DNA from: Gemmatimonadota bacterium
GTDB lineage: Bacteria; Latescibacterota; UBA2968; GCA-2709665
Direction: 5' to 3'
DNA length: 64,000 bases
Assembly (NCBI GenBank): GCA_028873695.1
Contig: JAPPNU010000017.1
Coordinates: forward strand, 1 to 64,000
Shown: positions 52,557 to 62,480 of the stretch, piece by piece
Layout: each line of letters starts with the position of its first letter
Numbering within the stretch: the first letter of the stretch is position 1
The notes under the pieces: generated by a model
The model's input: only the letters and a program-made list of their open reading frames with translations
Databases searched by the model: none
Told to the model about the DNA's origin: nothing
Position numbers and translations under genes: made by a program

Positions 52557-53279
52557 CTACGAAGATACCAGACGCTCCCTTGATTCCATCTTGCGAAGGC
52601 CGACGAACAGCAGCAGACCCGACAGCAGCGCAACCGCCATGCGATTCAGGAACACCCGGTCGCCCCATAACGTGTCTTCCATGCCCACAGGGGGATCGAA
52701 CGTATCCAGAAAAAGCACAAAGGGTGAATCGGGCATTGACTGTGAGGCAACCAGCGTCAGGCCCATCACGCCCGTAGCGAGCATCGCGGCCGCGTTTCCG
52801 CTTCGACAGAGAACGGAAAAGTAAAACGTGAGCCCCGCGGCAAAGCACGCCGGCAGAAAGGCGTTCAGCCCGCCCCGGAGGATCGGCAGTTCCGCGAAGA
52901 CGAAATAGGCGACAATCGTCATTCCCATAAGCGTTCCCGCCAGCACCAGATAGACCCCCACCATCCGAATCGTCCATATCCGATAGTGCGACGAGGTTGT
53001 GCTGAACAACGTCTCCAGTGTATTCCTGTCACGTTCGCCGGCGACGAGATCCATCGTCAAATAGATGGCAAGGGCGATTCCTGGAATTTCAACCAGAACA
53101 TGGAGCGCCTTCGATACGCCGAATCCTTCGTCGGGACGCCAGACCGCGAATGCGTACATCGCGGCGTAATAGACAAGGATCCCCAGGGCCATGAATATCA
53201 GTTTCCTGTGAAAGACGATCCTGCAACTCAGCCGAAAGAGCCGCCACGTCGTCATCAGCAGTTCCCGCCAGTTCAGCAC
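52557..53279 (-). CDS. ABC-2-type transporter permease
   Basis: 240 residues from GTG 53279, with AGGGGAGGGG six bases upstream; ATG 53255 is an alternative. Six hydrophobic segments (FMALGILVYYAAMYAFAVW, ALHVLVEIPGIALAIYLTMD, MVGVYLVLAGTLMGMTIVAY, AGLTFYFSVLCR, ATGVMGLTLVASQ, MAVALLSGLLLFVGLRK) and the GERDRNTLETLFSTTSSHY loop typical of ABC-2 permeases. Its start overlaps the end of the RND-ABC fusion gene, so its partner ATPase is almost certainly the C-terminal domain of that protein. The five genes read right to left form one operon. Confidence 0.85.
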   Translation of the reverse strand: MLNWRELLMTTWRLFRLSCRIVFHRKLIFMALGILVYYAAMYAFAVWRPDEGFGVSKALHVLVEIPGIALAIYLTMDLVAGERDRNTLETLFSTTSSHYRIWTIRMVGVYLVLAGTLMGMTIVAYFVFAELPILRGGLNAFLPACFAAGLTFYFSVLCRSGNAAAMLATGVMGLTLVASQSMPDSPFVLFLDTFDPPVGMEDTLWGDRVFLNRMAVALLSGLLLFVGLRKMESRERLVSS

Positions 53280-56200
53280 GGCTGCCCCTCCCCTTTGCCA
53301 AGCAGGTAAAGATATGCGTCTTCCAGGGTTGGATCCACGCTCTGCGCGCCGATTCCAGCCGGTGCGCGTTCCGACAGGAAACGCATCCGGACGCCGTCGG
53401 GGGTCCGCTGGTGCGATATGAGCTTCAGCTTTTCTTCCAATTCGGAAAAGCGCCCGTCCGAAACCACCGCGTCCCACACCCGGCCCGCCGCCAGATTTCT
53501 CATCTCCCCCGGCGCTCCCGTATACAGAAGACGTCCCTGGTCCAGTACCGCCAGCCGGTTGCAGCTTCCCGAGATATCTTCCACGATATGCGTGGAAAAA
53601 ATGACAATACGATCCTGGCTCAGCCTGGCGAGCAGGTTGCGAAACCGGATACGCTCCAGCGGATCCAGCCCGGCCGTGGGCTCGTCCACGACGACGATCA
53701 GCGGGGCGTGCAGGAGCGTCTGCGCGATGCCGAGGCGCTGCTTCATTCCGCCTGAAAAAGAGCCGATCGGATCGTCTCTTCGTTCGATCAGATTGACCTG
53801 CTCCAGGGATTCGATCACCCGGGTCTCGCGAATCTTCCTGTCCTTGAAGCCCTCGAGCAGCGCTCTGTACTCCAGAAACTCGTACGCGGAAAGGTGACCG
53901 TAGTTGCCGAAATGCTGTGGAAGGTACCCGATCAGTCCGTGGATCGAACCCTTATTCAGGATATTTCGGCCGTCGATAAGAACAGACCCGTAGCTGGGTT
54001 CGAGTACCCGGCAGAGAATACGCATCAACGTGGTCTTGCCGGCGCCGTTCGGCCCCAGGAGACCGAACATCCCCCTGCCGATTTCCAGGTTGACCCCCGC
54101 CAGCGCTCGAAATTCCGGCCGCGGAACGCCGATAAGAGGAAGGGCGGACGCCAATCGATAGAACCACCGGCGCGGTCGCGCAAGACGTCCGGACAGGTCA
54201 TCGGGATTGATCTCGCCCGTCCGCACCCTGTCGGCGAGCCGGCGAACGAGACGATAGGCGGCCCACGTCCCGAACGTGGCAAGCGTGACCGAAAGCAGGT
54301 CCAGCCGCCAGTGCACATAGGCGACGCATGCCAGCGGAAGAGCGACTCTGTGCAGCAGTCTGACGATGCGGGCCAATGGCGCCGGCAGATGCCATTGACG
54401 GAGGTCTCCGAAACATCGACCCACGTGGGCCACCATAAACGCCAACGCCAACGCGTGCAGATAGATCCAGATTTCGTCTTCGAAATAGGTCGCGAATAAC
54501 GACAGGAGCGCGAGCATTGGCAGTTTCCAGAATAGGGCATCGCGAACCGCCTTGCGCTCCCGCGGATCCAGACCCGTTTTCATCAGCCGCCCTCGGCGCC
54601 GCTCTTCGCGCGCCCACTCCCTCACAAAACGCCCGGGCGCGCCGTAGATCTTGGTAAGGTTTCTGAGCTGAATGGCGTGTACGGCGCTCGACACGCGGCG
54701 GGCGGTGACGCGCGCGCGATGCACCCGTTGGACGATCCACACAGCGGTCAGAAATGCGCCCCAGACGGGTAATACCGACAGGCTCGTCCAGAAAACGCTC
54801 TCATATCGGACGTAAATGCCGTACCCGGACGCGGCAGTGGCCAGCAGCGAGAGTGTGACGCCGACAAACCCCACGTCGGCAAGCCAGTCACCGATCTGAT
54901 CCAGCCCCATATATACAACCGGAATCAGTATCAGTGTGGACATCATGGAAACCGACAATCCTCCCAGTACCGTGATTGCAAACGGCGGCCAGATCTCAAA
55001 ATCGCCGCCGAATTCCAGCGCCAGCGGAAGAACGCCCAGCAGCGTCGTGGCCGTGGTCATGAGTATGGGTCGCAGCCGGGATCTCGCCGCGGTCAGTACA
55101 GCGCGTTCGCGGCGGTAACCGAAACGGGACCTGAGTACACCCACCGCGTCGATCAGGATGATCCCGTTATTCACGGCAATACCCAGCAGGACGATGAAGC
55201 CCAGGAGCGCCATGGGACCCTCCTGCTGGCTCAGGCCGGTGCCTGACATCATCAGCGCCCAGCAGGAGCCGATGGCCGCGGGCGGAAGCGTACACAGGAT
55301 GATTATCGGAGAGGCAAGCGATTCAAACAGCGACGCCAGAATCATATAGATCAGTACCGCGGCAATTGCCATCATCCAATAGTAGATCAATTCCTCATGG
55401 GCCTCGATGATTTCAATTGAATAGCCCTCGGGCAGCACCATGTCCTGCAGCGTCGTGCGCACGACCCGCCTCGCAAGTTCCAACTGTGGTTGTGAATCCA
55501 GGACTTCCGAAGGAAATCTGTAGGAAACCACGAGCCGGCGGGCCTGGTCGGTCCGCAGCAGGCTGCTTCTGCCCTCGTCCGTCCGGACCCGTGCGACTTC
55601 GTCCAGAGGCACGAAGTGGCCGTCCCGGTTCAGAATACGGGAACGGCGGAATTCGGCCAGCCCGTAACGGTCGCGGTCCTCCTCTTCGATTGTACGCACC
55701 TCGATGGGTATCTCGGTCGCGTCGGGCAGCAGAAACGGAACGGACGTGCGGAATCCGTCCCATCGGGTGTCGCCCATTGCGGCGAGGACCTCCTGCGCGC
55801 CGAGCCGCCGGTCGAACAGGGCGGCCGCATCGGGTATTACCTGAACCTCGGGGGAACTTCGTTCGGCGTCGGCACGGACGCTGTTGGCATCCACCTCCTC
55901 AAGTTCCTCGAGCCTGAAAGACACGTCGTTCGCAATCATCGTGAGTATCGTAAAGTCATATCCGCGTACCACAACCTGCTCGTTCGGTGTGGCCCCGGTC
56001 AGATCGAAGCCTCCAGAACCGCGTCTCCGGCGTTGACCTATCCCCTGCCCGCGGCCGCCCCTCCCCGCCCGGGACCTGGGTTCGTATCCCACGACGCCTC
56101 CCCGCACGTTCTGGAGTTTTTCGTCCAGTTGTTCCTTGATTTCATCCAGCGAGATACCGCCGGGCCGGTCGGAACGGTTGAGCAACAGGACGGTTACGTC

Positions 56201-57985
56201 AGCCTCGGCTTCCCGGACCGACGTCGTGAATCGATCCAGTCCGGGCACGTCCCGAACGGATTCCTCCACCTGTTTCACGACCTCATCCGTGGCATCCAGC
56301 GTGGCCCCTTCCGCCAGATTCACGTAAACCGTAAAGCGCGTCTCCTCCCTCCTTACCTGCTGTTGAAGCAGGTAGAAGAAGGCCAGAACGAGTGTCAGCA
56401 CGAGGGCGCCGCCGACAGCCAGGACCACGGATGCACGGTGGCGCAAGGCGGCCTTCAGCAGCAGGGTATACCGTTCCAGCAGACCGCGGACGTCCGGTGG
56501 CTGCCGGACCTCGCGGCTCAATGCGCGGACGGCGAGCGCGGGAACGAGCGTAAGCGCAACCAGCAATGAGGCCAGGAGCGGAAACGCCATGGACAACGCC
56601 AGTTCGCGCAGCAGGTCCCGCGCGTCGCTTTCGATGAACAGAACCGGCAGAAATGCGGTTACCGTGGTTGCCGTTGCCGCGACCACGGCGCGCCCGACCT
56701 CGGAAGCGCCGTCACGTGCCGCGCGGGCGGGTGATTTTCCGCGCTCAAAGTGTTTGAAGATATTCTCCATCACCACGATGCCGTTGTCCGCAAGCATGCC
56801 CATCGCGAGGGCGAGACCGCATAGCGACAGTACGTTGACGGACAGCCCGCCCAGGTACATCAGATTAAAGGTCATCAGCAGAGAAACCGGGATGGCCAGC
56901 AGGAGCACCGAAACGAAACGAAGGTTGCGCAGAAACAGAAACAGTACGATCAGTCCGAGTACGGCGCCTACAACGGCCGCCTGTTTCAGCGTGGAGAGCG
57001 CCCCGGTCATCAGATCGGCCTGGGAGGAACTCACGCCCAGTTCCACGCCTTCATTTTCCAGGTCCCGATTCAGCCGCCCGACGGCGGCTTCCACTGCGGC
57101 GGCCACTTCGATCAGATTCGCTTCGTCGTCTTTCTGAATGCGTACGCCCACCGAAGGTTTGCCATTGACTCTATGTCGATCGGCCTGTTCCTGAAGGCCG
57201 TGCGCGATCCGGGAGACGTCGCCCAGCCTGAGCGTGCCGTCATCGTTCACGACGAGATCGCGAATCTGACGCAGGTCCGTAAACTGTCCCTGAATACTCA
57301 CCGAATAGGCCCGGTTCCCGTCGAATACCCGGCCCAGGTACTCACGCCTGCGGTTATGGCTGTTAAGTCGCGTCCGTACCTGTCCCGCCGAAAGGCCGTG
57401 CGCTTCCAGCAGGAACGGATCCAGGACGATTTCCACGGCGCTGCGGCGCCCGCCCAATACAGACACGTTCACGACGCCGTCGACAGACTCCAGTTCGGGC
57501 CGGATCTTCTCCTCCGTGAACTCACGCAACTGGTTCAGGTCCCAGTCGGCCAGAACGTGAAGCTCCATGATGCTGCTGCTGAGGTCCGTCGAATCGAACC
57601 TCCTTACATCGGCCTGCGTGCGCTCGGGCAATGCGGGCTGCAATCTGTTCAGGTTGCTCTGCAGCTGAAGCAGGGCGAATTTCATATCCACGTCCGTGGC
57701 GTAGGATATCCTTATCCCCCCCCTGTTGGCCGTCGCGAACGATTCCATCTCCTGAACGCCGTCGAGCTTTCCGATCTCCCCTTCCACCGGAATCAGCAGA
57801 TCTCTCTCGACCTGTTCCGGAGAGGCCCCCTGCAGCGTCAGCGTGACGAACACCTCCGGAAAGATCAGCTCGGGAAAGAGCTGAATGGGAAGCCTCGTCC
57901 ACGACACGACACCCAATATGGCGAATGCAGCGAAGAACATGGACGTCGTCACCGGCCGCCGGACCGCAAGATCGGGGAGAATCAC
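53273..57985 (-). CDS. RND efflux pump fused to an ABC transporter ATPase
   Basis: 1570 residues. Residues 1-~1030 are a full AcrB-like RND pump (LAVRRPVTTSMFFAAFAILG, LALAMGMLADNGIVVMENIF, LLGIAVNNGIILIDA, TTATTLLGVLPLAL); one of the two TM4 aspartates is Asn. Two extra membrane helices (about 1035-1085) lead into an ABC ATPase beginning IQLRNLTKIYG near 1105. The ATPase is interrupted at about 1113-1283 by ~170 residues with about four hydrophobic segments, then resumes: FRALAGVNLEI, Walker A LLGPNGAGKTTLMRIL near 1305, signature FSGGMKQRLGIAQ near 1410, Walker B LIVVVDEPTAGLDP near 1430, H-loop IVIFSTHIVED. All ATPase motifs are intact. It overlaps both neighbours by a few bases (ATGA with the RND gene; seven bases with the permease). 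Confidence 0.9.
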   Translation of the reverse strand: MILPDLAVRRPVTTSMFFAAFAILGVVSWTRLPIQLFPELIFPEVFVTLTLQGASPEQVERDLLIPVEGEIGKLDGVQEMESFATANRGGIRISYATDVDMKFALLQLQSNLNRLQPALPERTQADVRRFDSTDLSSSIMELHVLADWDLNQLREFTEEKIRPELESVDGVVNVSVLGGRRSAVEIVLDPFLLEAHGLSAGQVRTRLNSHNRRREYLGRVFDGNRAYSVSIQGQFTDLRQIRDLVVNDDGTLRLGDVSRIAHGLQEQADRHRVNGKPSVGVRIQKDDEANLIEVAAAVEAAVGRLNRDLENEGVELGVSSSQADLMTGALSTLKQAAVVGAVLGLIVLFLFLRNLRFVSVLLLAIPVSLLMTFNLMYLGGLSVNVLSLCGLALAMGMLADNGIVVMENIFKHFERGKSPARAARDGASEVGRAVVAATATTVTAFLPVLFIESDARDLLRELALSMAFPLLASLLVALTLVPALAVRALSREVRQPPDVRGLLERYTLLLKAALRHRASVVLAVGGALVLTLVLAFFYLLQQQVRREETRFTVYVNLAEGATLDATDEVVKQVEESVRDVPGLDRFTTSVREAEADVTVLLLNRSDRPGGISLDEIKEQLDEKLQNVRGGVVGYEPRSRAGRGGRGQGIGQRRRRGSGGFDLTGATPNEQVVVRGYDFTILTMIANDVSFRLEELEEVDANSVRADAERSSPEVQVIPDAAALFDRRLGAQEVLAAMGDTRWDGFRTSVPFLLPDATEIPIEVRTIEEEDRDRYGLAEFRRSRILNRDGHFVPLDEVARVRTDEGRSSLLRTDQARRLVVSYRFPSEVLDSQPQLELARRVVRTTLQDMVLPEGYSIEIIEAHEELIYYWMMAIAAVLIYMILASLFESLASPIIILCTLPPAAIGSCWALMMSGTGLSQQEGPMALLGFIVLLGIAVNNGIILIDAVGVLRSRFGYRRERAVLTAARSRLRPILMTTATTLLGVLPLALEFGGDFEIWPPFAITVLGGLSVSMMSTLILIPVVYMGLDQIGDWLADVGFVGVTLSLLATAASGYGIYVRYESVFWTSLSVLPVWGAFLTAVWIVQRVHRARVTARRVSSAVHAIQLRNLTKIYGAPGRFVREWAREERRRGRLMKTGLDPRERKAVRDALFWKLPMLALLSLFATYFEDEIWIYLHALALAFMVAHVGRCFGDLRQWHLPAPLARIVRLLHRVALPLACVAYVHWRLDLLSVTLATFGTWAAYRLVRRLADRVRTGEINPDDLSGRLARPRRWFYRLASALPLIGVPRPEFRALAGVNLEIGRGMFGLLGPNGAGKTTLMRILCRVLEPSYGSVLIDGRNILNKGSIHGLIGYLPQHFGNYGHLSAYEFLEYRALLEGFKDRKIRETRVIESLEQVNLIERRDDPIGSFSGGMKQRLGIAQTLLHAPLIVVVDEPTAGLDPLERIRFRNLLARLSQDRIVIFSTHIVEDISGSCNRLAVLDQGRLLYTGAPGEMRNLAAGRVWDAVVSDGRFSELEEKLKLISHQRTPDGVRMRFLSERAPAGIGAQSVDPTLEDAYLYLLGKGEGQPC

Positions 57986-60900
57986 GCCGTACTCCTGTTT
58001 CTGAGCCGTTCGATCAGTTCGTAAACAACCGGAATCACCACCAGGGTCATCAACGTGGATGTGACCAGTCCGCCGATAACCGCCACCGCCATCGGCGCCC
58101 GCAGGCGGGCGCCTTCACCCACACCCACCGCCATGGGCAACAGCGCCAGAATGGTTGTCGCGCTGGTCATCAGGATCGGACGGAGCCGATCCTGCGCCCC
58201 CTGGAGTACGGCCGTTCTGACGTCGGCCGCTTTACGACGCAGCTGGTTGATATGGTCCACCAGAATGATGGCGTCGTTGACGGCGATGCCTCCAAGCATG
58301 ATCGCTCCGATGAATGCCATCACGCCAAACGCCTCTCCAAGGCCCCAGAATGCGAACACCACCCCGATGCCGGCCAACGGCACCGTCAGCATAACGGTGA
58401 ACGGATGCAGAAGAGACTCGAAGAGCGACGCCATGACCATATAGACGAGTACCACGGACAACAGGAGCGCGAATTGCAGGCCTCCGAATGATTCGGCCCG
58501 CTCACGTTCCTCTCCGGTGACGGTTACACGATATCCGTGAGGAATGGCCATTTGCCCCACCGCCTCTCTGATCTCCGCCGCCGCCTGGCTCAAGACCATG
58601 CCCTCGGCCAGAAACGCGGATACCCGCCCCACCCTGCGCTGCCCGTCACGCAGGATTTCTCTTGGGCCCTGGACCACGCGAAGGTCGGCGAGATCTCCCA
58701 GCGTGAGCATTGCCCCGTCGGGGCCGTCAATCCTGGCGTGTTTCAGCTCACGAAGATCCACGTCTGCGAAACCCACCCGGATGGTTCGCTCACGCTGGTC
58801 TTTGGAGAGTTCACCGGCTTCCTCGCCGCCCAGTCTGCGCTCGAGTTCGCGCACGAGGTTCTGCGAGGTGAGGCCGAACGCCGCGGTGACGTCCGGCCGG
58901 AGCACGACGTCCAGTTCGGGCTGTCCGTCCTGGAAGCTGGTTCGTACGTTATACACCGTCGACAACGCGTCCATACGCCGTTTGAGATCTGCCGTCAGTT
59001 CCCGAAGCAGTACCAGGTTCTCACCACTCACCTCGACCTGGACCGGTGCAGCGCCTCCACGTATAAGTCCTTCCAACGCAGATTTATGAAGACGATAGTT
59101 AACTTTGATATTCGGCACGTCCAGGAAAGCTGCATCCAGTGCGGCGGTGAGTTCGGTGACGCCGCGGCGGTCCGCCTGCGGGCCCAGGACGACCGTCAGT
59201 TCGGCCCGGTTCGGGCCCGTGGGTTCTCCCACGGCCGTGAACCGGTTCGGGTCGGTTCCCGCCCGCAGATAGATGTGCCGGGCTTCCTCTCCCGCAACCG
59301 CCTGTGCAATTGCCGCGACCCGTCTCGCCACCCTGTCTGTTGACTCGAGCCTTGTGCCTTCCGGCAACGCGAGATCCACGTGGAGTACTCCCTCGTCTTC
59401 CGTTGGAATGAAGGACGTGTGGATGGAAGTGGCCATATAGAGGGCGGCCGCAAGGCAGGAAACCAGTACCGCTAACGTGCGGCCTTTACGGTTGAGCGAC
59501 GCATTCAGAAAACGTCTGAACGTCCGCGCCCCGGCGACCCCCGTGGATCTGCGCGGATACCGCCTGAAGAGCCGCGCGGTCATCATGGGCACCACCGTCA
59601 TCGCCACCGCGAGAGACGAAACCAGCGAGAACGCCACCGTCCAGGCCTGTTCCTTGAAGAGCTCGCCGGCCAGCCCATGAAGATACACGATGGGCAGAAA
59701 CACGGACACGGTCGTCAGCGTGGAAGCCAGAATCGCGACCCCGACCTCGCCGGCGCCATTGACGGAGGCTTCCGCTGCCGTTTCGCCACTTTCGAGTCGC
59801 CGGTAGATATTCTCGATCACGACAATGGCGTTATCCACCAGCATGCCGGCGCCGAGCGCGAGACCGCCAAGGGTCATCACGTTCAACGTCAACCCCTGGA
59901 AATACATCAGCGTAAACGTAGCCAGAACGGAAATCGGAATAGCCAGGCCGATCACCAGCGTCGCGGTCCACTGCCGGAGCGCGGCAAGCAGCACGCCCAC
60001 GGCCAGCAACGCGCCGATAACAGCCGCCTCTTCAACTTCGTTTACCGCGCGTTCGACAAAGCGCGCCTGGTTCTCCACCACCGTAAACCGGATGCCGGCC
60101 AGGTCGGCCTCCAGGCTTCCCAGTTCCCGGAGTACCCCGTTGACCACTGAAGAGGTATTCGCGCCGCCTTCCTTGTAAACCGCAAGCCCGACGCACTCCA
60201 TGCCGTCCAGGCGGACGATGGTTTCCCGCTCCTTGAACTGAAGGGCCACGGTACCCACGTCGCTGACCGTGACCGGCACGCGCTGAGCCGGGGCGTCTTC
60301 CCGGCCGTTCGAAGTTTCGCCACCGCCCCCGCGCTCCCCCACGACCAGGTCGTTCACGTCCGCCAGATCGGTCAGCCGTCCCAGGCCTTTGACGAGATAG
60401 GATTGCTGCCCGTCCTTCAACGTGCCTCCGGAGACATCCGAATTCGCTTCACGAATCCGCGAGACCACCGTTGCGGAATTAACGCCAAACGCCTGCAGGA
60501 GATAGGAATCGAGTGTGACGCGGATCTCCTTTTCGGCCCCCCCTTCGATTTCAACCGATGCCACGCCGGTCAACCCTTCGAGTTTCGGCCGGACGATCGT
60601 CTCCACGCTACCCAGCAATTCATCTGGATCCTGCCAGTCCGCTCCCGAAACGGCCAGGCGCATTACCGGCAATGCCTGCGGGTCTTCCTGCGTTACGTCC
60701 AGACTCGTGATATCGGGGTCCGACGCGTACCGCGCCACTTTCTTCTGCACATCGAGTACCGCGAAATCCATGTCCGCATCCCACTCGAACTCGGCGATCA
60801 CCACGGCCTGCCCGGAGCGCGACACAGAATGTACGCGTTTCACGTGTCGCACCGTACCGATGTCCCCTTCCAGGCGCTGCGCGTATCGTTCCTCCATCTC

Positions 60901-61071
60901 TCTGGGCGTCTTGCCGGGAAAACGCAGGTCGACGGTGACCACGGGAGAGCGCAGGTCGGGCAACAGATCCACGTCCAGCCGGTCCAGCGAGATCCAGCCA
61001 AGGAGCGCTACCGCCAGCGTCGCCATCGCGACCGTCACGGGATATTTCGTGGAGAATTCGGGCAATGACAT
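57982..61071 (-). CDS. RND efflux transporter (AcrB/HAE1-like)
   Basis: 1029 residues. KYPVTVAMATLAVALLGWISLDRL is TM1; twelve membrane helices and two large periplasmic loops follow in the usual order. GALALGAGMLVDNAIVVIENI-type TM4 (here LGAGMLVDNAIVVIENIYRR) and MLGGIAVNDAIILVDHIN mark the HAE1 group. Full length. With the downstream RND-ABC fusion it would provide two RND subunits, which may form a hetero-trimer as in MdtBC. The adaptor gene lies upstream, separated by 279 bases that include a terminator-like hairpin. Confidence 0.94.
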   Translation of the reverse strand: MSLPEFSTKYPVTVAMATLAVALLGWISLDRLDVDLLPDLRSPVVTVDLRFPGKTPREMEERYAQRLEGDIGTVRHVKRVHSVSRSGQAVVIAEFEWDADMDFAVLDVQKKVARYASDPDITSLDVTQEDPQALPVMRLAVSGADWQDPDELLGSVETIVRPKLEGLTGVASVEIEGGAEKEIRVTLDSYLLQAFGVNSATVVSRIREANSDVSGGTLKDGQQSYLVKGLGRLTDLADVNDLVVGERGGGGETSNGREDAPAQRVPVTVSDVGTVALQFKERETIVRLDGMECVGLAVYKEGGANTSSVVNGVLRELGSLEADLAGIRFTVVENQARFVERAVNEVEEAAVIGALLAVGVLLAALRQWTATLVIGLAIPISVLATFTLMYFQGLTLNVMTLGGLALGAGMLVDNAIVVIENIYRRLESGETAAEASVNGAGEVGVAILASTLTTVSVFLPIVYLHGLAGELFKEQAWTVAFSLVSSLAVAMTVVPMMTARLFRRYPRRSTGVAGARTFRRFLNASLNRKGRTLAVLVSCLAAALYMATSIHTSFIPTEDEGVLHVDLALPEGTRLESTDRVARRVAAIAQAVAGEEARHIYLRAGTDPNRFTAVGEPTGPNRAELTVVLGPQADRRGVTELTAALDAAFLDVPNIKVNYRLHKSALEGLIRGGAAPVQVEVSGENLVLLRELTADLKRRMDALSTVYNVRTSFQDGQPELDVVLRPDVTAAFGLTSQNLVRELERRLGGEEAGELSKDQRERTIRVGFADVDLRELKHARIDGPDGAMLTLGDLADLRVVQGPREILRDGQRRVGRVSAFLAEGMVLSQAAAEIREAVGQMAIPHGYRVTVTGEERERAESFGGLQFALLLSVVLVYMVMASLFESLLHPFTVMLTVPLAGIGVVFAFWGLGEAFGVMAFIGAIMLGGIAVNDAIILVDHINQLRRKAADVRTAVLQGAQDRLRPILMTSATTILALLPMAVGVGEGARLRAPMAVAVIGGLVTSTLMTLVVIPVVYELIERLRNRSTA

Positions 61072-61205
61072 TGTATCGGCCCTTTTTGGGTGAGAGCTGG
61101 TTTCGTTCGCTCAGAGACCGTGATTTACAAGGATGAACACGATGGAAGGAACAAATCCCCGCGAGCGACATTACCACGGCCCGGGGAGGTCGTCGGCCGC
61201 GGGTC

Positions 61206-61255
61206 AAAAAACCCCTCCGGAAGGCCCACACGCAGTCCCTGGGCCCCAGAGGGGT
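61206..61255 (-). terminator. terminator-like hairpin between adaptor and RND genes
   Basis: On the minus strand ACCCCTCTGGGGCCC ... GGGCCTTCCGGAGGGGT followed by TTTTT. Seven plus five pairs around small bulges. It lies about 100 bases after the adaptor stop and 135 before the RND start, so it may reduce pump expression relative to the adaptor. Confidence 0.65.
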
Positions 61256-61350
61256 CCAATCGAGAACTCACACAATGTTTCGTCTGCTGCGGACGGCGCC
61301 TTTCTGGTCTGCAATGGACGGTCAGGGCGACGGACGTTCACAGCGCGCAT

Positions 61351-62448
61351 TCATCGCCGCTGCCCCGCCACGCCCTCCCCAGTTACCCGCACGCGCGTTC
61401 GGGACCGCAGCGTCTCGTAGTTGCTGGTAATGAGGCGCTCTCCCGGTTCAATCCCTTCGAGAATCTCGACCTGCTCCGGCCCCTCCAGTCCCAGTTTTAC
61501 GTCGCGCATCTGCGCCCTCCCCTCCTCTTCCACGAACACCACTTTGCGATTCTGGCGCGTCAGGACGAAACGGCGCGGGATCACCACCGCGTCTTCGTGA
61601 GACTCCGTGACAATCTCCGCCTTCACGAACATCCCCGGCCGCAGCATCAGGTTCGGATTCTTCACCGTCCCCACCACCCGGAACGTGCGCGTCGCCGGAT
61701 CGATCGCCGGGTCCACCACCGTGACGGTCCCCAGGAACCGCCGGTTGGGCAATGCGTAGTTCTCCACGCGCAAGACCTGGCCCGGTGAAACGGATGCTAT
61801 ATATGCATTCGGAATTTTGAGGTCGACGAGTACCTGGTTGTAATCCATCACCGTTGCAATGGTCGCGCGGGCCTCCACCAGCGTTCCCTCGGTAATATCG
61901 GCCAATCCTGACAGAAAGCCGGCGATGGGCGTCCGGATCGTCGTCTTGGCGATCTGAACGAGCGCGTCTTCATAGTTGGATTCGGCATCCGCCAGGGCCT
62001 GGCGCGCTTCTTCCAGGTCTCTCTCCGTGCCCAGTTTCCGGTCGACGAGTACCTCCTGCTCGCGCAACGTACGCTTCGCTGTGTCGCGCGCGAGTTCACG
62101 GGATTTCAGTCGGGCATTTACGACAAGCTCCTTGTTCACAAGCCGGGCGATCTCCTGGTTCCGGCTCACCCGCATTCCTTCCGTGGGTCGTCCTCCGACG
62201 CCTCGCGCCACGTATTGGATAATACCCTCGACCTCAGTCTGAATACGCGCTTCTCTGGAGGGCCGGAGCGTACCCGTGGCCGCCACCGTCGCCTCCATGG
62301 TGTCCAGGCGCACCGCCTGAACCGTCACGGGGACGGTCAGATCCACGGACCGCTGTTCGGTCTGCCCGCCGCATCCGGCCAGAATGGCAACAGCGGTGAG
62401 TACAATACAATGACGGCTCAGGACTCTCCTGTTCAAGTTGCACCTCAT
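61351..62448 (-). CDS. RND periplasmic adaptor (membrane-fusion lipoprotein)
   Basis: 365 residues from ATG 62448. A lipoprotein signal (HCIVLTAVAILAGCGG) ends in the lipobox LAGC, so the protein is anchored in a membrane facing the periplasm. Barrel-sandwich and hairpin parts follow: TVAATGTLRPSREARIQTEVEG, a coiled-coil hairpin (LKSRELARDTAKRTLREQEVLVDRKL in pieces, through DALVQIAKTTIRTPIAGFL) and the β-barrel (VDPAIDPATRTFRVVGTVKNP). It links the RND pumps to an outer-membrane factor, whose gene is not in the window. Confidence 0.92.
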   Translation of the reverse strand: MRCNLNRRVLSRHCIVLTAVAILAGCGGQTEQRSVDLTVPVTVQAVRLDTMEATVAATGTLRPSREARIQTEVEGIIQYVARGVGGRPTEGMRVSRNQEIARLVNKELVVNARLKSRELARDTAKRTLREQEVLVDRKLGTERDLEEARQALADAESNYEDALVQIAKTTIRTPIAGFLSGLADITEGTLVEARATIATVMDYNQVLVDLKIPNAYIASVSPGQVLRVENYALPNRRFLGTVTVVDPAIDPATRTFRVVGTVKNPNLMLRPGMFVKAEIVTESHEDAVVIPRRFVLTRQNRKVVFVEEEGRAQMRDVKLGLEGPEQVEILEGIEPGERLITSNYETLRSRTRVRVTGEGVAGQRR

Positions 62449-62480
62449 TAAAGGATTATATTTCGTTGTTCTCCAATGGA

